Shown piece after piece: positions 1 to 5,649 of a stretch of DNA of 7,635 nucleotides. Under the pieces are notes generated by a model, which was not told the origin of the DNA, did not search any database, and saw only the letters and a list, made by a program, of their open reading frames with translations. Within the stretch, counting starts at the first letter, position 1. Each line of letters starts with the position of its first letter. Source of the stretch: an uncultured Eubacteriales bacterium (GTDB taxonomy: Bacteria > Bacillota > Clostridia > Oscillospirales > Acutalibacteraceae); the NCBI GenBank assembly GCA_900322105.1, contig ONYV01000048.1, forward strand, positions 1 to 7,635. The letters run 5' to 3'. The position numbers were made by a program, and so were the translations under genes.

Positions 1-252
1 AACCTTGCTTATCAGAAAAATGTTTTTGTAAGATACACAACAGACGGTTGGAAGACCAGCAAAGACGTTCAGATGAGCTATTCCGCTACAAACAGCAACG
101 GTACAGAAACATGGACAGCTCAGCTTGATGTTGCAGACACTTCTTCTCAGGGAAATTTCGAGTATGCGATCTGCTATCAGGTAAACGGTACAGAATACTG
201 GGCTAACAACTTTGGCGCAAACTACAACGGTACATACTACATCTACCGCTAA
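1..252 (+). CDS. C-terminal end of a starch-active enzyme with a CBM21-like starch-binding module (5' partial)
   Basis: Frame 1 is open from the left edge to a TAA at 250-252 and gives 83 residues. The visible part resembles the second half of a CBM21 (also CBM53-like) starch-binding module. RYTTDGWKTSKDV (residues 11-23) is followed by FEYAICYQVNGTEYWANN (residues 56-73) and an NY close to the end. This matches the family pattern of an aromatic-rich RYT.DGW segment followed by EFAI.Y...G.EYWDNN.G.NY. Such modules bind alpha-glucans and sit at the ends of secreted amylases, where they hold the enzyme on starch. The catalytic part, signal peptide and start lie outside the window, so the enzyme class is unknown; an alpha-amylase is my inference from clostridial gut bacteria. 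The protein ends right after the module, with no dockerin or sortase signal. A terminator follows 40 bp downstream. Confidence 0.8.
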   Translation, partial: NLAYQKNVFVRYTTDGWKTSKDVQMSYSATNSNGTETWTAQLDVADTSSQGNFEYAICYQVNGTEYWANNFGANYNGTYYIYR

Positions 253-292
253 TCATCTTCGTGTTCTCCATTCATTAAAATGTGTGTGAAAT

Positions 293-332
293 AAAAGCTG
301 TCGGACAGATCATTTTCTGCCCGGCAGCTTTT
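293..332 (+). terminator. Rho-independent terminator of the CBM21 gene
   Basis: Arms 293-304 (AAAAGCTGTCGG) and 321-332 (CCGGCAGCTTTT) pair over 12 bp with one G-U pair. Inside, CAG and CTG (306-308, 317-319) can extend the stem. The 3' arm ends in four T. The symmetric A and T flanks mean it could work in both directions. Confidence 0.75.
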
Positions 333-338
333 GTCAGG

Positions 339-372
339 GTCGGGGGGACTTTTGCGAAAAAGTCCCCCCGAC
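339..372. repeat. Perfect 15-bp inverted repeat with GCGA loop
   Basis: 339-353 (GTCGGGGGGACTTTT) is the exact reverse complement of 358-372. Only GCGA (354-357) lies between them, which as RNA is a GNRA tetraloop, so the hairpin is very stable on the + strand. It is not followed by a T run, so it is not a standard terminator. Its 3' half (361-372) is also the beginning of the strictly conserved part of the direct repeat, and it recurs at 489-500 without a local partner arm. Confidence 0.85.
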
Positions 373-425
373 ACCCCCGAAAACGTGCATTTTTGGTTTC
401 GTTTGAACTGTCAGTTCTTACCCTA
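351..425. repeat. 75-bp direct repeat, copy 1
   Basis: This copy matches 479-553 at an offset of 128 bp with three differences, two of them in the first ten bases. From 361 to 425 there is one difference (T392 versus C520). The unit starts in the loop of the preceding hairpin and contains a C-rich segment, then GTGCAT, then a small palindrome GAACTGTCAGTTC (405-417). A 53-bp unrelated spacer (426-478) separates the copies. Because 128 is not a multiple of 3, the copies fall in different reading frames, which argues against protein coding. It may belong to a dispersed intergenic repeat family, but that cannot be tested inside the window. Confidence 0.9.
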
Positions 426-478
426 TGTTGTATCAGAGAGATACATTTTTCTATGTGGGAAAATCCTTTCAAAAACGC

Positions 479-553
479 TTTGTGAAACAGTCCCCCCGAC
501 ACCCCCGAAAACGTGCATTCTTGGTTTCGTTTGAACTGTCAGTTCTTACCCTA
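479..553. repeat. 75-bp direct repeat, copy 2
   Basis: This is the second copy of the repeat at 351-425. Here the unit runs straight into the three-way-junction sequence that starts at 555, which copy 1 lacks. Copy 2 therefore looks like part of the fuller element and copy 1 like a truncated duplicate. Its CCGACACCCCCGAA (496-509) can pair with 557-570 over 13 bp with two single-base bulges. Its TGTCAG (537-542) can pair with CTGACA (638-643). Confidence 0.9.
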
Positions 554-554
554 A

Positions 555-616
555 GGTTCGGAGGGTGCGGATGTCCCGTGGACATCTTTGCCGCAGGCAA
601 AAGCACCGACCGAGCC
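555..616 (+). other. Three-way-junction RNA-like fold (possible structured RNA or repeat end)
   Basis: The + strand can form an outer stem, GGTTCGG (555-561) with CCGAGCC (610-616), including one G-U pair. An AG/GA internal loop follows (562-563 opposite 608-609), a typical tandem sheared G-A site. Next comes GGTGC (564-568) with GCACC (603-607), enclosing two tight hairpins: GATGTCC/GGACATC with a 3-base loop (570-586) and TTTGCC/GGCAAA with a 3-base loop (587-601). Almost every base is used, which is unlikely by chance. No known RNA family was recognised. A transcript could come only from upstream, since the nearest promoter (661-688) lies downstream of it. Confidence 0.5.
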
Positions 617-660
617 GACAGGCGAGACCGGAGTCCTCTGACACTTTTGGATGTTGGACA

Positions 661-688
661 TTGACAAATGGGATGGTTTTCTTATAAA
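661..688 (+). promoter_or_regulatory. Sigma-A promoter of hflX
   Basis: A perfect -35 TTGACA (661-666) is followed after 16 bp by TATAAA (683-688). Transcription should start near 695, giving a leader of about 25 bases that includes the ribosome binding site of hflX. Confidence 0.75.
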
Positions 689-708
689 ATGATATAAAAA
701 CCTTGGCT

Positions 709-714
709 GGAGGG
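709..714 (+). promoter_or_regulatory. Ribosome binding site fixing the hflX start
   Basis: GGAGGG lies six bases before the ATG at 721. An in-frame TTG at 703 would begin upstream of this site and have no binding site of its own, so the ATG at 721 is preferred. Confidence 0.85.
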
Positions 715-720
715 ATCATC

Positions 721-1968
721 ATGTTTGAAAATAATGAACGTGTACAAAGAGCGCTTTTGGTCGGGATAGATACAGGAGAATATGATGCGGAAAGTTCTAT
801 GAATGAGCTGTATGAACTGACGGAAAGCGCAGGCGCAGAGCCTGTGATGAGTCTGATTCAAAAACGTGACAAACCGGACGGCGCAACCTGTGTCGGATCG
901 GGAAGGATCGAGGAGATCAAAGAGCTCTGCGTTCAGCATGAGATTGACTTTTTGGTGTTTGATACCGAACTGACCCCGACACAGATCCGTAATATTGAAA
1001 CCGCAACGGACGTGCGTACCATTGACCGCACTATGCTCATACTCGACATTTTTGCGATCCGCGCTAAAACAAATGAAGGTAAACTGCAAGTCGAGCTGGC
1101 ACAGCTCAAATATCTAATGCCAAGACTGTCGGGCAAAGGAAAGGAAATGTCACGTCTGGGCGGCGGTGTTGGCACAAGAGGTCCGGGCGAAACAAAGCTC
1201 GAAACTGACAGACGGCACATCCGCCGCAGGATCGAGTATCTCAAAGAATCTCTTGAAGAAATGGCAGGACGCAGAAACAGACACCGTGAGCGCCGCAAGA
1301 AAACAGGCGTGATCACTGTGGCGATCGTGGGATATACCAACGCAGGAAAGTCTACACTGATGAACACGCTGACGCAGGCAGGCGTATTGTCAGAGAACAA
1401 GCTGTTTGCAACACTCGACCCGACTTCAAGAGCGCTCGAACTGCCAAGCGGCGTGTCTGTCATGCTGATCGACACAGTCGGACTGGTGCGGCGTTTACCG
1501 CATCATCTGGTCGAAGCGTTCAAGTCGACTCTGGAAGAAGCGGCGGATGCGGACATCATTCTGAATGTCTGTGATGCCTCAAGTGAAGAATACCGTCTGC
1601 ATCTGGACGTGACCACCTCTTTGCTGCGAGAGCTTGGCTGTGAAGATAAGCCGATCCTGCCTGTATATAACAAATGTGATCTGGTCGCAGATCAAAACGA
1701 TATCCCTCATGAAAGCGGCAGCATCCGCATTTCTGCGAAGTCAGGGGTCGGGATCAATGCTCTTTTGAAGGCGGTAGACGATCATCTTCCGGTGAAGCTG
1801 CGGCATTTCAGGCTGTTAGTGCCGTTTGATAAAGCGTCTTTGATCGCCACCTTAAGAAATAACGGCGCACTGAGATCGGAAGAATACACAGCCGAAGGCA
1901 TCCTCTGCGAAGCGCTGGCGGAAGAACCGCTCTGGCATTTGCTTACACCTTTTGAAACGAAGGAATAA
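721..1968 (+). CDS. hflX: GTPase HflX
   Basis: This is a 415-residue ribosome-associated GTPase. HflX proteins bind the 50S subunit and split stalled or idle 70S ribosomes under stress, in the cytoplasm. The N-terminal HflX domain covers about residues 8-108. The glycine-rich linker RLGGGVGTRGPGETKLE (145-161) is diagnostic of the family, followed by a basic coiled helix to about 194. The GTPase domain shows G1 GYTNAGKST (204-212), G2 around ATLDPT (230-235), G3 DTVG (251-254), G4 NKCD (317-320) and G5 SAK (338-340). All key residues are present and the length is normal. The ATG at 721 is supported by GGAGGG six bases upstream, and a sigma-A promoter ends at 688. The gene appears monocistronic: the next gene has its own promoter starting 55 bp downstream. 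No clear terminator hairpin directly follows the stop. Confidence 0.97.
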   Translation: MFENNERVQRALLVGIDTGEYDAESSMNELYELTESAGAEPVMSLIQKRDKPDGATCVGSGRIEEIKELCVQHEIDFLVFDTELTPTQIRNIETATDVRTIDRTMLILDIFAIRAKTNEGKLQVELAQLKYLMPRLSGKGKEMSRLGGGVGTRGPGETKLETDRRHIRRRIEYLKESLEEMAGRRNRHRERRKKTGVITVAIVGYTNAGKSTLMNTLTQAGVLSENKLFATLDPTSRALELPSGVSVMLIDTVGLVRRLPHHLVEAFKSTLEEAADADIILNVCDASSEEYRLHLDVTTSLLRELGCEDKPILPVYNKCDLVADQNDIPHESGSIRISAKSGVGINALLKAVDDHLPVKLRHFRLLVPFDKASLIATLRNNGALRSEEYTAEGILCEALAEEPLWHLLTPFETKE

Positions 1969-2023
1969 TGTCATAAAAGATACTATTGTGCAACTTTGGT
2001 ATATATTCGCCATACAAAAATGA

Positions 2024-2052
2024 TTGACATAAAATTGAGAATGAATTATAAT
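2024..2052 (+). promoter_or_regulatory. Perfect consensus sigma-A promoter of the GH13 gene
   Basis: TTGACA (2024-2029), a 17-bp spacer and TATAAT (2047-2052) match the sigma-A consensus at all 12 positions. The start would be near 2059, leaving a leader of about 75 bases. Such a strong core suggests either high constant expression or control by a step after initiation. Confidence 0.92.
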
Positions 2053-2067
2053 AATATGAGGTATCAA

Positions 2068-2106
2068 GTCGGATCTTTTGTTAAATCATAGGGCAAAACA
2101 TCCGAC
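2068..2106 (+). promoter_or_regulatory. Leader hairpin of the GH13 gene
   Basis: GTCGGAT (2068-2074) pairs perfectly with ATCCGAC (2100-2106). After a C-C mismatch, TTTTG (2076-2080) pairs with CAAAA (2094-2098), leaving a 13-base loop. It lies about nine bases after the predicted transcript start and 11 bases before the ribosome binding site AAGGGG (2118-2123). Five T occur at 2113-2117, six bases past the stem, too far for a textbook terminator. It could protect the 5' end, act as a weak attenuator, or catch readthrough from hflX. Confidence 0.55.
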
Positions 2107-2134
2107 AAGTTATTTTTAAGGGGTAGAGTTAGCT

Positions 2135-4135
2135 ATGATGATATTTAATTCACGGGATACTGCATTCAGAAATCCGACAGGCGCGGTCACTTTTGGAACA
2201 AACATCCATTTTCGGATCGTTCTGCCAAGAGATCTGGGCTGTTCAAGAGCAGTACTGCTGGTGAAGGACGATCGTTTCGGAGATACTCTCGTCAACGGAA
2301 TGTTCTGGGCCGGGATGGTCGGCGATGACCATGAACAATGGGAATGTGACCTGAATATCGACAGAGTTGGTCTGTATTGGTATCATTTCGGGATGGAAAC
2401 ACGCTACGGCAGACGGTACATCATGAGAGGCTACGGCGGAGACGGCTATATTTCCGACAACGACCATGAAGCTCGCTTTCAGCTTACCTGCTATGAAAAG
2501 GATTTTCAAACACCGTCGTGGCTGCCCGGCGGAATTATGTATCAGATCTTCCCTGACCGTTTCTATTTTTCAGGAACAAAGAAAAAGGGAGTTTATCCTG
2601 ACAAGAAGCTCCAGACAGACTGGTATCAAATCCCTGACTGGCGGCCGAATGAGATCGGCATGATCACTAATTCCGACTTTTTCCAGGGAGATCTCAAAGG
2701 CATCACCATGAAGCTGCCCTATTTGCAGAGTCTTGGCGTTACCTGTATCTACCTGAACCCGATTTTTGAAGCCTACAGCAACCACCGCTACGACACGGGC
2801 AACTATGAAAAGATCGACCCGATCCTCGGTACGGAGGATGATTTTGTCGAGTTATGTCAGGAAGCCAAAAAACTTGGTATGCATATCATCAATGACGGTG
2901 TGTTCAGTCATACGGGAAGTGACAGCATCTACTTCAACCGTCAGCACCGCTACAAGTCTTTGGGCGCTTATAATTCCACAGAGTCCCCGTATTATACGTG
3001 GTATAAATTTATCGAATGGCCGAACATCTATAATTCATGGTGGGGATTTGATACCCTTCCGGAAGTGGAGGAACTTTCTACTTCTTTTAACGAATACATC
3101 AACGGCGAAAACGGTATCATCCGCCGCTGGATCCGCAAAGGCAACAGCGGATGGCGGCTGGATGTTGCTGACGAGCTGCCCGATGAGTTTATCGAATACA
3201 TCCGTGAAGCCGTCAAAGCAGAAGACCCCGATGCGCTTTTGCTGGGCGAAGTGTGGGAAGATGCCTCCAACAAGGAAAGCTACGGTTCACGCAGACGTTT
3301 TCTTTACGGCAAAGAGCTTGACAGCGTGATGAACTATCCCTTCCGTGATGCGATCCTCGGTTTTCTGGACTGCGGCGACGGACGTGATATGCTTGAGATC
3401 GTGCTGAACGTTCTTGAAAACTACCCCCGCCCTGTTATCCGTTCGCTGATGAACCTGCTTGGCACACACGACACCGAACGTGTCATCACCCTTCTTGCAG
3501 GCGAAAGACAGCACGGCAGAGGACGTGAATGGCAGGCAGCAACAAAGATGTCTCCCGAACAGCGTGCGTATGGGCTGAAACGCATGACGCTTGCCAGCGG
3601 TATTCTCTATACCCTGCCCGGTGTGCCATGCATTTATTACGGTGATGAAGTCGGTGTAGAGGGTTACAAAGACCCCTTCAACCGTGCGACTTTCCCCTGG
3701 GGAAAAGAAGACAAGGACCTGCTGGACTGGTACCGCCGTTTGGGCGAGATGCGCCATGAATGCACCTGTCTGACAGACGGCGACCTCATCAACTTCGGCT
3801 CTTCAGGAAGAACGATGGGATATATCCGTCAGGATGACAAAGAAATGCTGCTCTGTGTTTTCAACGCCGCAGATTACGATATCGAATTTCGTGTGCCGCA
3901 GGAATTTGTCGGCGGTAAAACTTACATGGACACCATGCTCAAAGATGATGTTCTGCTGATGCCGAAAAATTCATGTGCCTTCGTCAGAGCAGAAGTCCCC
4001 GAAAAGCCTGTACCCGTTGAGGAAAACTCTGATGATACGGCTGCCGCAGAAGACAATGATACGGAAAACGATATGCACTTGAGTCCTGAGATCAACCCCG
4101 AACCCGAAATTTCTGACATTCTTGTTTCGGATTAA
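2135..4135 (+). CDS. GH13 alpha-amylase / neopullulanase-like enzyme, cytoplasmic
   Basis: This 666-residue glycoside hydrolase family 13 protein should cleave alpha-1,4 and possibly alpha-1,6 bonds of maltodextrins. Residues 1-120 form an N-terminal beta domain. The barrel starts near GGIMYQIFPDRF (132-143). The conserved regions are intact: DGVFSH (254-259), GWRLDVADE (339-347, nucleophile D343), GEVWED (371-376, acid/base E372) and GTHD (443-446, D446). GVPCIYYGDE (496-505) precedes the C-terminal beta domain. GWRLDVA is typical of the neopullulanase/cyclomaltodextrinase branch, but the region V motif MPKLN is replaced by LPEVE (308-312), so the subfamily and specificity are open. No signal peptide or membrane segment is visible, so it probably acts inside the cell on imported oligosaccharides. 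Residues 620-666 form an acidic, probably disordered tail. Start: AAGGGG at 2118-2123 lies 11 bases before the first of two adjacent ATGs. It has its own promoter and terminator. Confidence 0.93.
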   Translation: MMIFNSRDTAFRNPTGAVTFGTNIHFRIVLPRDLGCSRAVLLVKDDRFGDTLVNGMFWAGMVGDDHEQWECDLNIDRVGLYWYHFGMETRYGRRYIMRGYGGDGYISDNDHEARFQLTCYEKDFQTPSWLPGGIMYQIFPDRFYFSGTKKKGVYPDKKLQTDWYQIPDWRPNEIGMITNSDFFQGDLKGITMKLPYLQSLGVTCIYLNPIFEAYSNHRYDTGNYEKIDPILGTEDDFVELCQEAKKLGMHIINDGVFSHTGSDSIYFNRQHRYKSLGAYNSTESPYYTWYKFIEWPNIYNSWWGFDTLPEVEELSTSFNEYINGENGIIRRWIRKGNSGWRLDVADELPDEFIEYIREAVKAEDPDALLLGEVWEDASNKESYGSRRRFLYGKELDSVMNYPFRDAILGFLDCGDGRDMLEIVLNVLENYPRPVIRSLMNLLGTHDTERVITLLAGERQHGRGREWQAATKMSPEQRAYGLKRMTLASGILYTLPGVPCIYYGDEVGVEGYKDPFNRATFPWGKEDKDLLDWYRRLGEMRHECTCLTDGDLINFGSSGRTMGYIRQDDKEMLLCVFNAADYDIEFRVPQEFVGGKTYMDTMLKDDVLLMPKNSCAFVRAEVPEKPVPVEENSDDTAAAEDNDTENDMHLSPEINPEPEISDILVSD

Positions 4136-4175
4136 AATGAACCAATATCGTTTTGCTTTTTGCGATTCCATATAC

Positions 4176-4208
4176 AAAAACCGCACGACTTTTTGCCGTG
4201 CGGTTTTT
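4176..4208 (+). terminator. Terminator of the GH13 gene
   Basis: Arms AAAAACCGCACG (4176-4187) and CGTGCGGTTTTT (4197-4208) pair perfectly over 12 bp around a 9-base loop. The GC core followed by five T lies 40 bp after the stop codon. The A run on the other side makes it potentially bidirectional. Confidence 0.93.
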
Positions 4209-4295
4209 ATTTTGGCAGTGAGCAGGATGTTTGATTTTGATGTACATTTTTGGACATGATCGTCAATACAGGATCAAAGTAAATATCACCCAAAC

Positions 4296-4335
4296 ACAAA
4301 AACACCTCTCCGAGGGGGCGGAGAGGTGTTTTTGT
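4296..4335 (-). terminator. Terminator of the zinc-ribbon gene, likely bidirectional
   Basis: Arms 4296-4311 (ACAAAAACACCTCTCC) and 4320-4335 pair perfectly over 16 bp around GAGGGGGC. It lies 30 bp past the stop of the - strand gene ending at 4366, and read on that strand the stem ends in a T run. The matching T run on the + strand would also stop any transcript passing the terminator at 4176-4208. The two together close off converging transcription units. Confidence 0.93.
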
Positions 4336-4365
4336 TGTGATCAAAATGAAAGAGAAAGAGAGTGA

Positions 4366-4647
4366 TTATGCCTGCTCTTCCTTCATTTTTGCAAAGCATT
4401 CGCTGCAGTATACAGGGCGATCTTCACGGGGCTTGAAAGGAACTCTTGCTTCTTTTCCGCAAGAAGCGCAAACAGATGTGTACATCTCACGTTCCGGCTT
4501 CTGAGCGTTCTTTCTTGCGTCACGGCAAGCCTTGCATCTCTGCGGCTCATTCTCGAAACCTTTTGATGCATAAAATTCCTGTTCGCCGGCGGTGAATACG
4601 AATTCCGCACCACATTCCTTGCAGATCAGAGTCTTATCTTCGTACAT
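4366..4647 (-). CDS. Small double zinc-ribbon protein
   Basis: This 93-residue soluble protein carries four CxxC pairs: C9/C12 with C38/C41, and C60/C63 with C81/C84. That gives two likely four-cysteine zinc sites spaced CxxC-x25-CxxC and CxxC-x17-CxxC. The first half resembles the 'probable zinc-ribbon' domain family, and the second, with VPFKPREDRPVYCSECF (69-85), resembles a short CxxC repeat found in many small bacterial proteins. The function of these families is not established; nucleic-acid or protein binding is only a guess. Start: GAGG at 4656-4659 (read on the - strand) lies eight bases before the ATG. The 129-bp gap to the upstream sigma-factor gene holds a TATTAT-like -10 box but no convincing -35 box, so it may be transcribed alone or by readthrough from that gene. 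It ends at a strong terminator. Confidence 0.88.
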   Translation of the reverse strand: MYEDKTLICKECGAEFVFTAGEQEFYASKGFENEPQRCKACRDARKNAQKPEREMYTSVCASCGKEARVPFKPREDRPVYCSECFAKMKEEQA

Positions 4648-4776
4648 TGTTTTTACCTCGCTTTGGTATAATAAAATTTCGCCCTTGGACGGAATTGCAC
4701 CGCCACCTTTGATTTTACAGAGAAATTCAACGCTCTCCTAATATAAGCTACACGGGCATATGTTCAGCAGGAACGC

Positions 4777-5361
4777 TCACCGTTCCCGCAGCTTTCTGCG
4801 AACACGCTGCATGGCATTGTCACAGGATTTTCGGCTGATGCCGAGAAAAGACGCTGTTTCGTCATACGTCATTCCCGAAAGATAGCAGTTCAGCACAGAG
4901 GATTCTGTTTTTGTCAGGTGCTTTTCAAGATACTCCTCCAACTGACGGAGCGACTCACGATCGATCAGCGCATTTTGAGGATCAGTTTCAGGAAGATCGG
5001 GAAGATGCTCGGCTTCTTCGATCGGCGCAATAGAGACCTTGCTCTGATGAACGCCGCTGTTTTCACGCCGTACCGCAGAGATCATCCTGTTGCGGATACA
5101 CACCTCGGAATAAGTGCGGAAAGACGCTTCTCCGTCTTCGTCATAAGACATCACCGCTTGATGCAGAGCGATCAGCCCTTCCTGCATCAGATCGTCCATT
5201 TCTGCGCCTGATGAAACCAAAACAGACGCTCTTTTTCTGATCGTCAGAAAGCACCGTTCTGACAGCTTGCGAAAAGCGGCATCATCGCCTGCTCGGGCAC
5301 GTCTGACAAGCTCGGTATCACTCAGTGTGTTCAGTTCATCCACCTTGTCAGTCCTGTGCAT
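4777..5361 (-). CDS. Sigma-70 family sigma factor, SigH-like
   Basis: This 194-residue protein should bind RNA polymerase core and direct it to specific promoters. Region 2 spans about residues 16-100 and includes the core-binding DDLMQEG (56-62) and the -10 recognition part SFRTYSEVCIRNRMISAVR (80-98). The latter closely resembles the corresponding part of Bacillus SigH (SF...AELCI..QIITAI). A variable linker follows. Region 4 is residues 148-193, with the -35 binding helix-turn-helix in YDETASFLGISRKSC (166-180). No region 3 is seen, as in SigH and ECF types. It is slightly shorter than typical SigH (about 210-220 residues). GAGG (5369-5372) lies seven bases before the ATG. A good sigma-A promoter is present, so it does not need itself for expression. 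No anti-sigma gene is adjacent. It could be the real SigH or a paralogue; the neighbours do not decide. Confidence 0.9.
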   Translation of the reverse strand: MHRTDKVDELNTLSDTELVRRARAGDDAAFRKLSERCFLTIRKRASVLVSSGAEMDDLMQEGLIALHQAVMSYDEDGEASFRTYSEVCIRNRMISAVRRENSGVHQSKVSIAPIEEAEHLPDLPETDPQNALIDRESLRQLEEYLEKHLTKTESSVLNCYLSGMTYDETASFLGISRKSCDNAMQRVRRKLRER

Positions 5362-5391
5362 CTTGCCACCTCATCCACTGCTATACTATAC

Positions 5392-5420
5392 ATCATACAC
5401 CATTTTTCCACGATAGTCAA
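5392..5420 (-). promoter_or_regulatory. Sigma-A promoter of the sigma-factor gene
   Basis: Read on the - strand, TTGACT (5415-5420) and TATGAT (5392-5397) are separated by exactly 17 bp. The upstream DNA (5421-5462) is rich in A and T runs, like an UP element. The predicted start near 5385 gives a leader of about 24 bases. Confidence 0.85.
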
Positions 5421-5649
5421 TATTTTTTTAACCTTAAATTACCAGTTTTTTATTATTTTTTTGTCGTTTTAAGCACAAATGTGTTATTTTTTTGAAACAA
5501 AAATGTAGGATGTGAATAAACTGATTTTTCACAATCCGTTTCTCACCAATAAACGATCCCACTTGTGCGACAGAGGGACTGCGTCAGCGCCAAAGGAAAT
5601 GTCTTTTGGTACTGCCGCAGCCGATCATCACTTGTCACTGTACAGACGA
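5421..5649. other. AT-rich gap between the PH-domain gene and the sigma-factor promoter
   Basis: No gene with a believable start, ribosome binding site and protein family is visible here on either strand. The left part (5421-5500) is made of T runs and probably acts as upstream promoter sequence for the sigma factor. The right part holds only weak inverted repeats such as CCAAA/TTTGG (5590-5594, 5605-5609) without a T run. No clear terminator for the operon ending at 5650 could be found. Confidence 0.5.

Noticed and set aside
275..502. - strand open frame of 75 residues
   Set aside because: It covers the terminator, hairpin and repeat region and has no recognisable protein features.
282..664. 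Three overlapping small + strand open frames (282-485, 331-534, 425-664) across the repeats
   Set aside because: They share a peptide only because the DNA repeat is read twice in different frames. They lack ribosome binding sites and overlap terminators and stems.
933..1475. - strand open frame of 180 residues inside hflX
   Set aside because: It is antisense to a clearly conserved gene with all GTPase motifs, so it is a shadow frame.
2766..3757. Alternate-frame open frames within the GH13 gene (+ 2766-3329 and - 3287-3757)
   Set aside because: Low-complexity shadow peptides opposite or out of frame with intact GH13 motifs.
4711..4750. SigH-type promoter (AGGA and GAATT boxes) upstream of the zinc-ribbon gene
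   Set aside because: Both boxes occur, but their spacing is only a few bases instead of about 11-12.
4767..4789. Hairpin around the stop codon of the sigma-factor gene as a terminator
   Set aside because: The 9-bp stem with one G-U pair is real and its loop holds the stop codon, but no T run follows on the - strand, so termination is not supported.
5471..5492. Small inverted repeat followed by a T run as a terminator
   Set aside because: The stem is only about five base pairs with a G-U pair and lies where no + strand gene ends.
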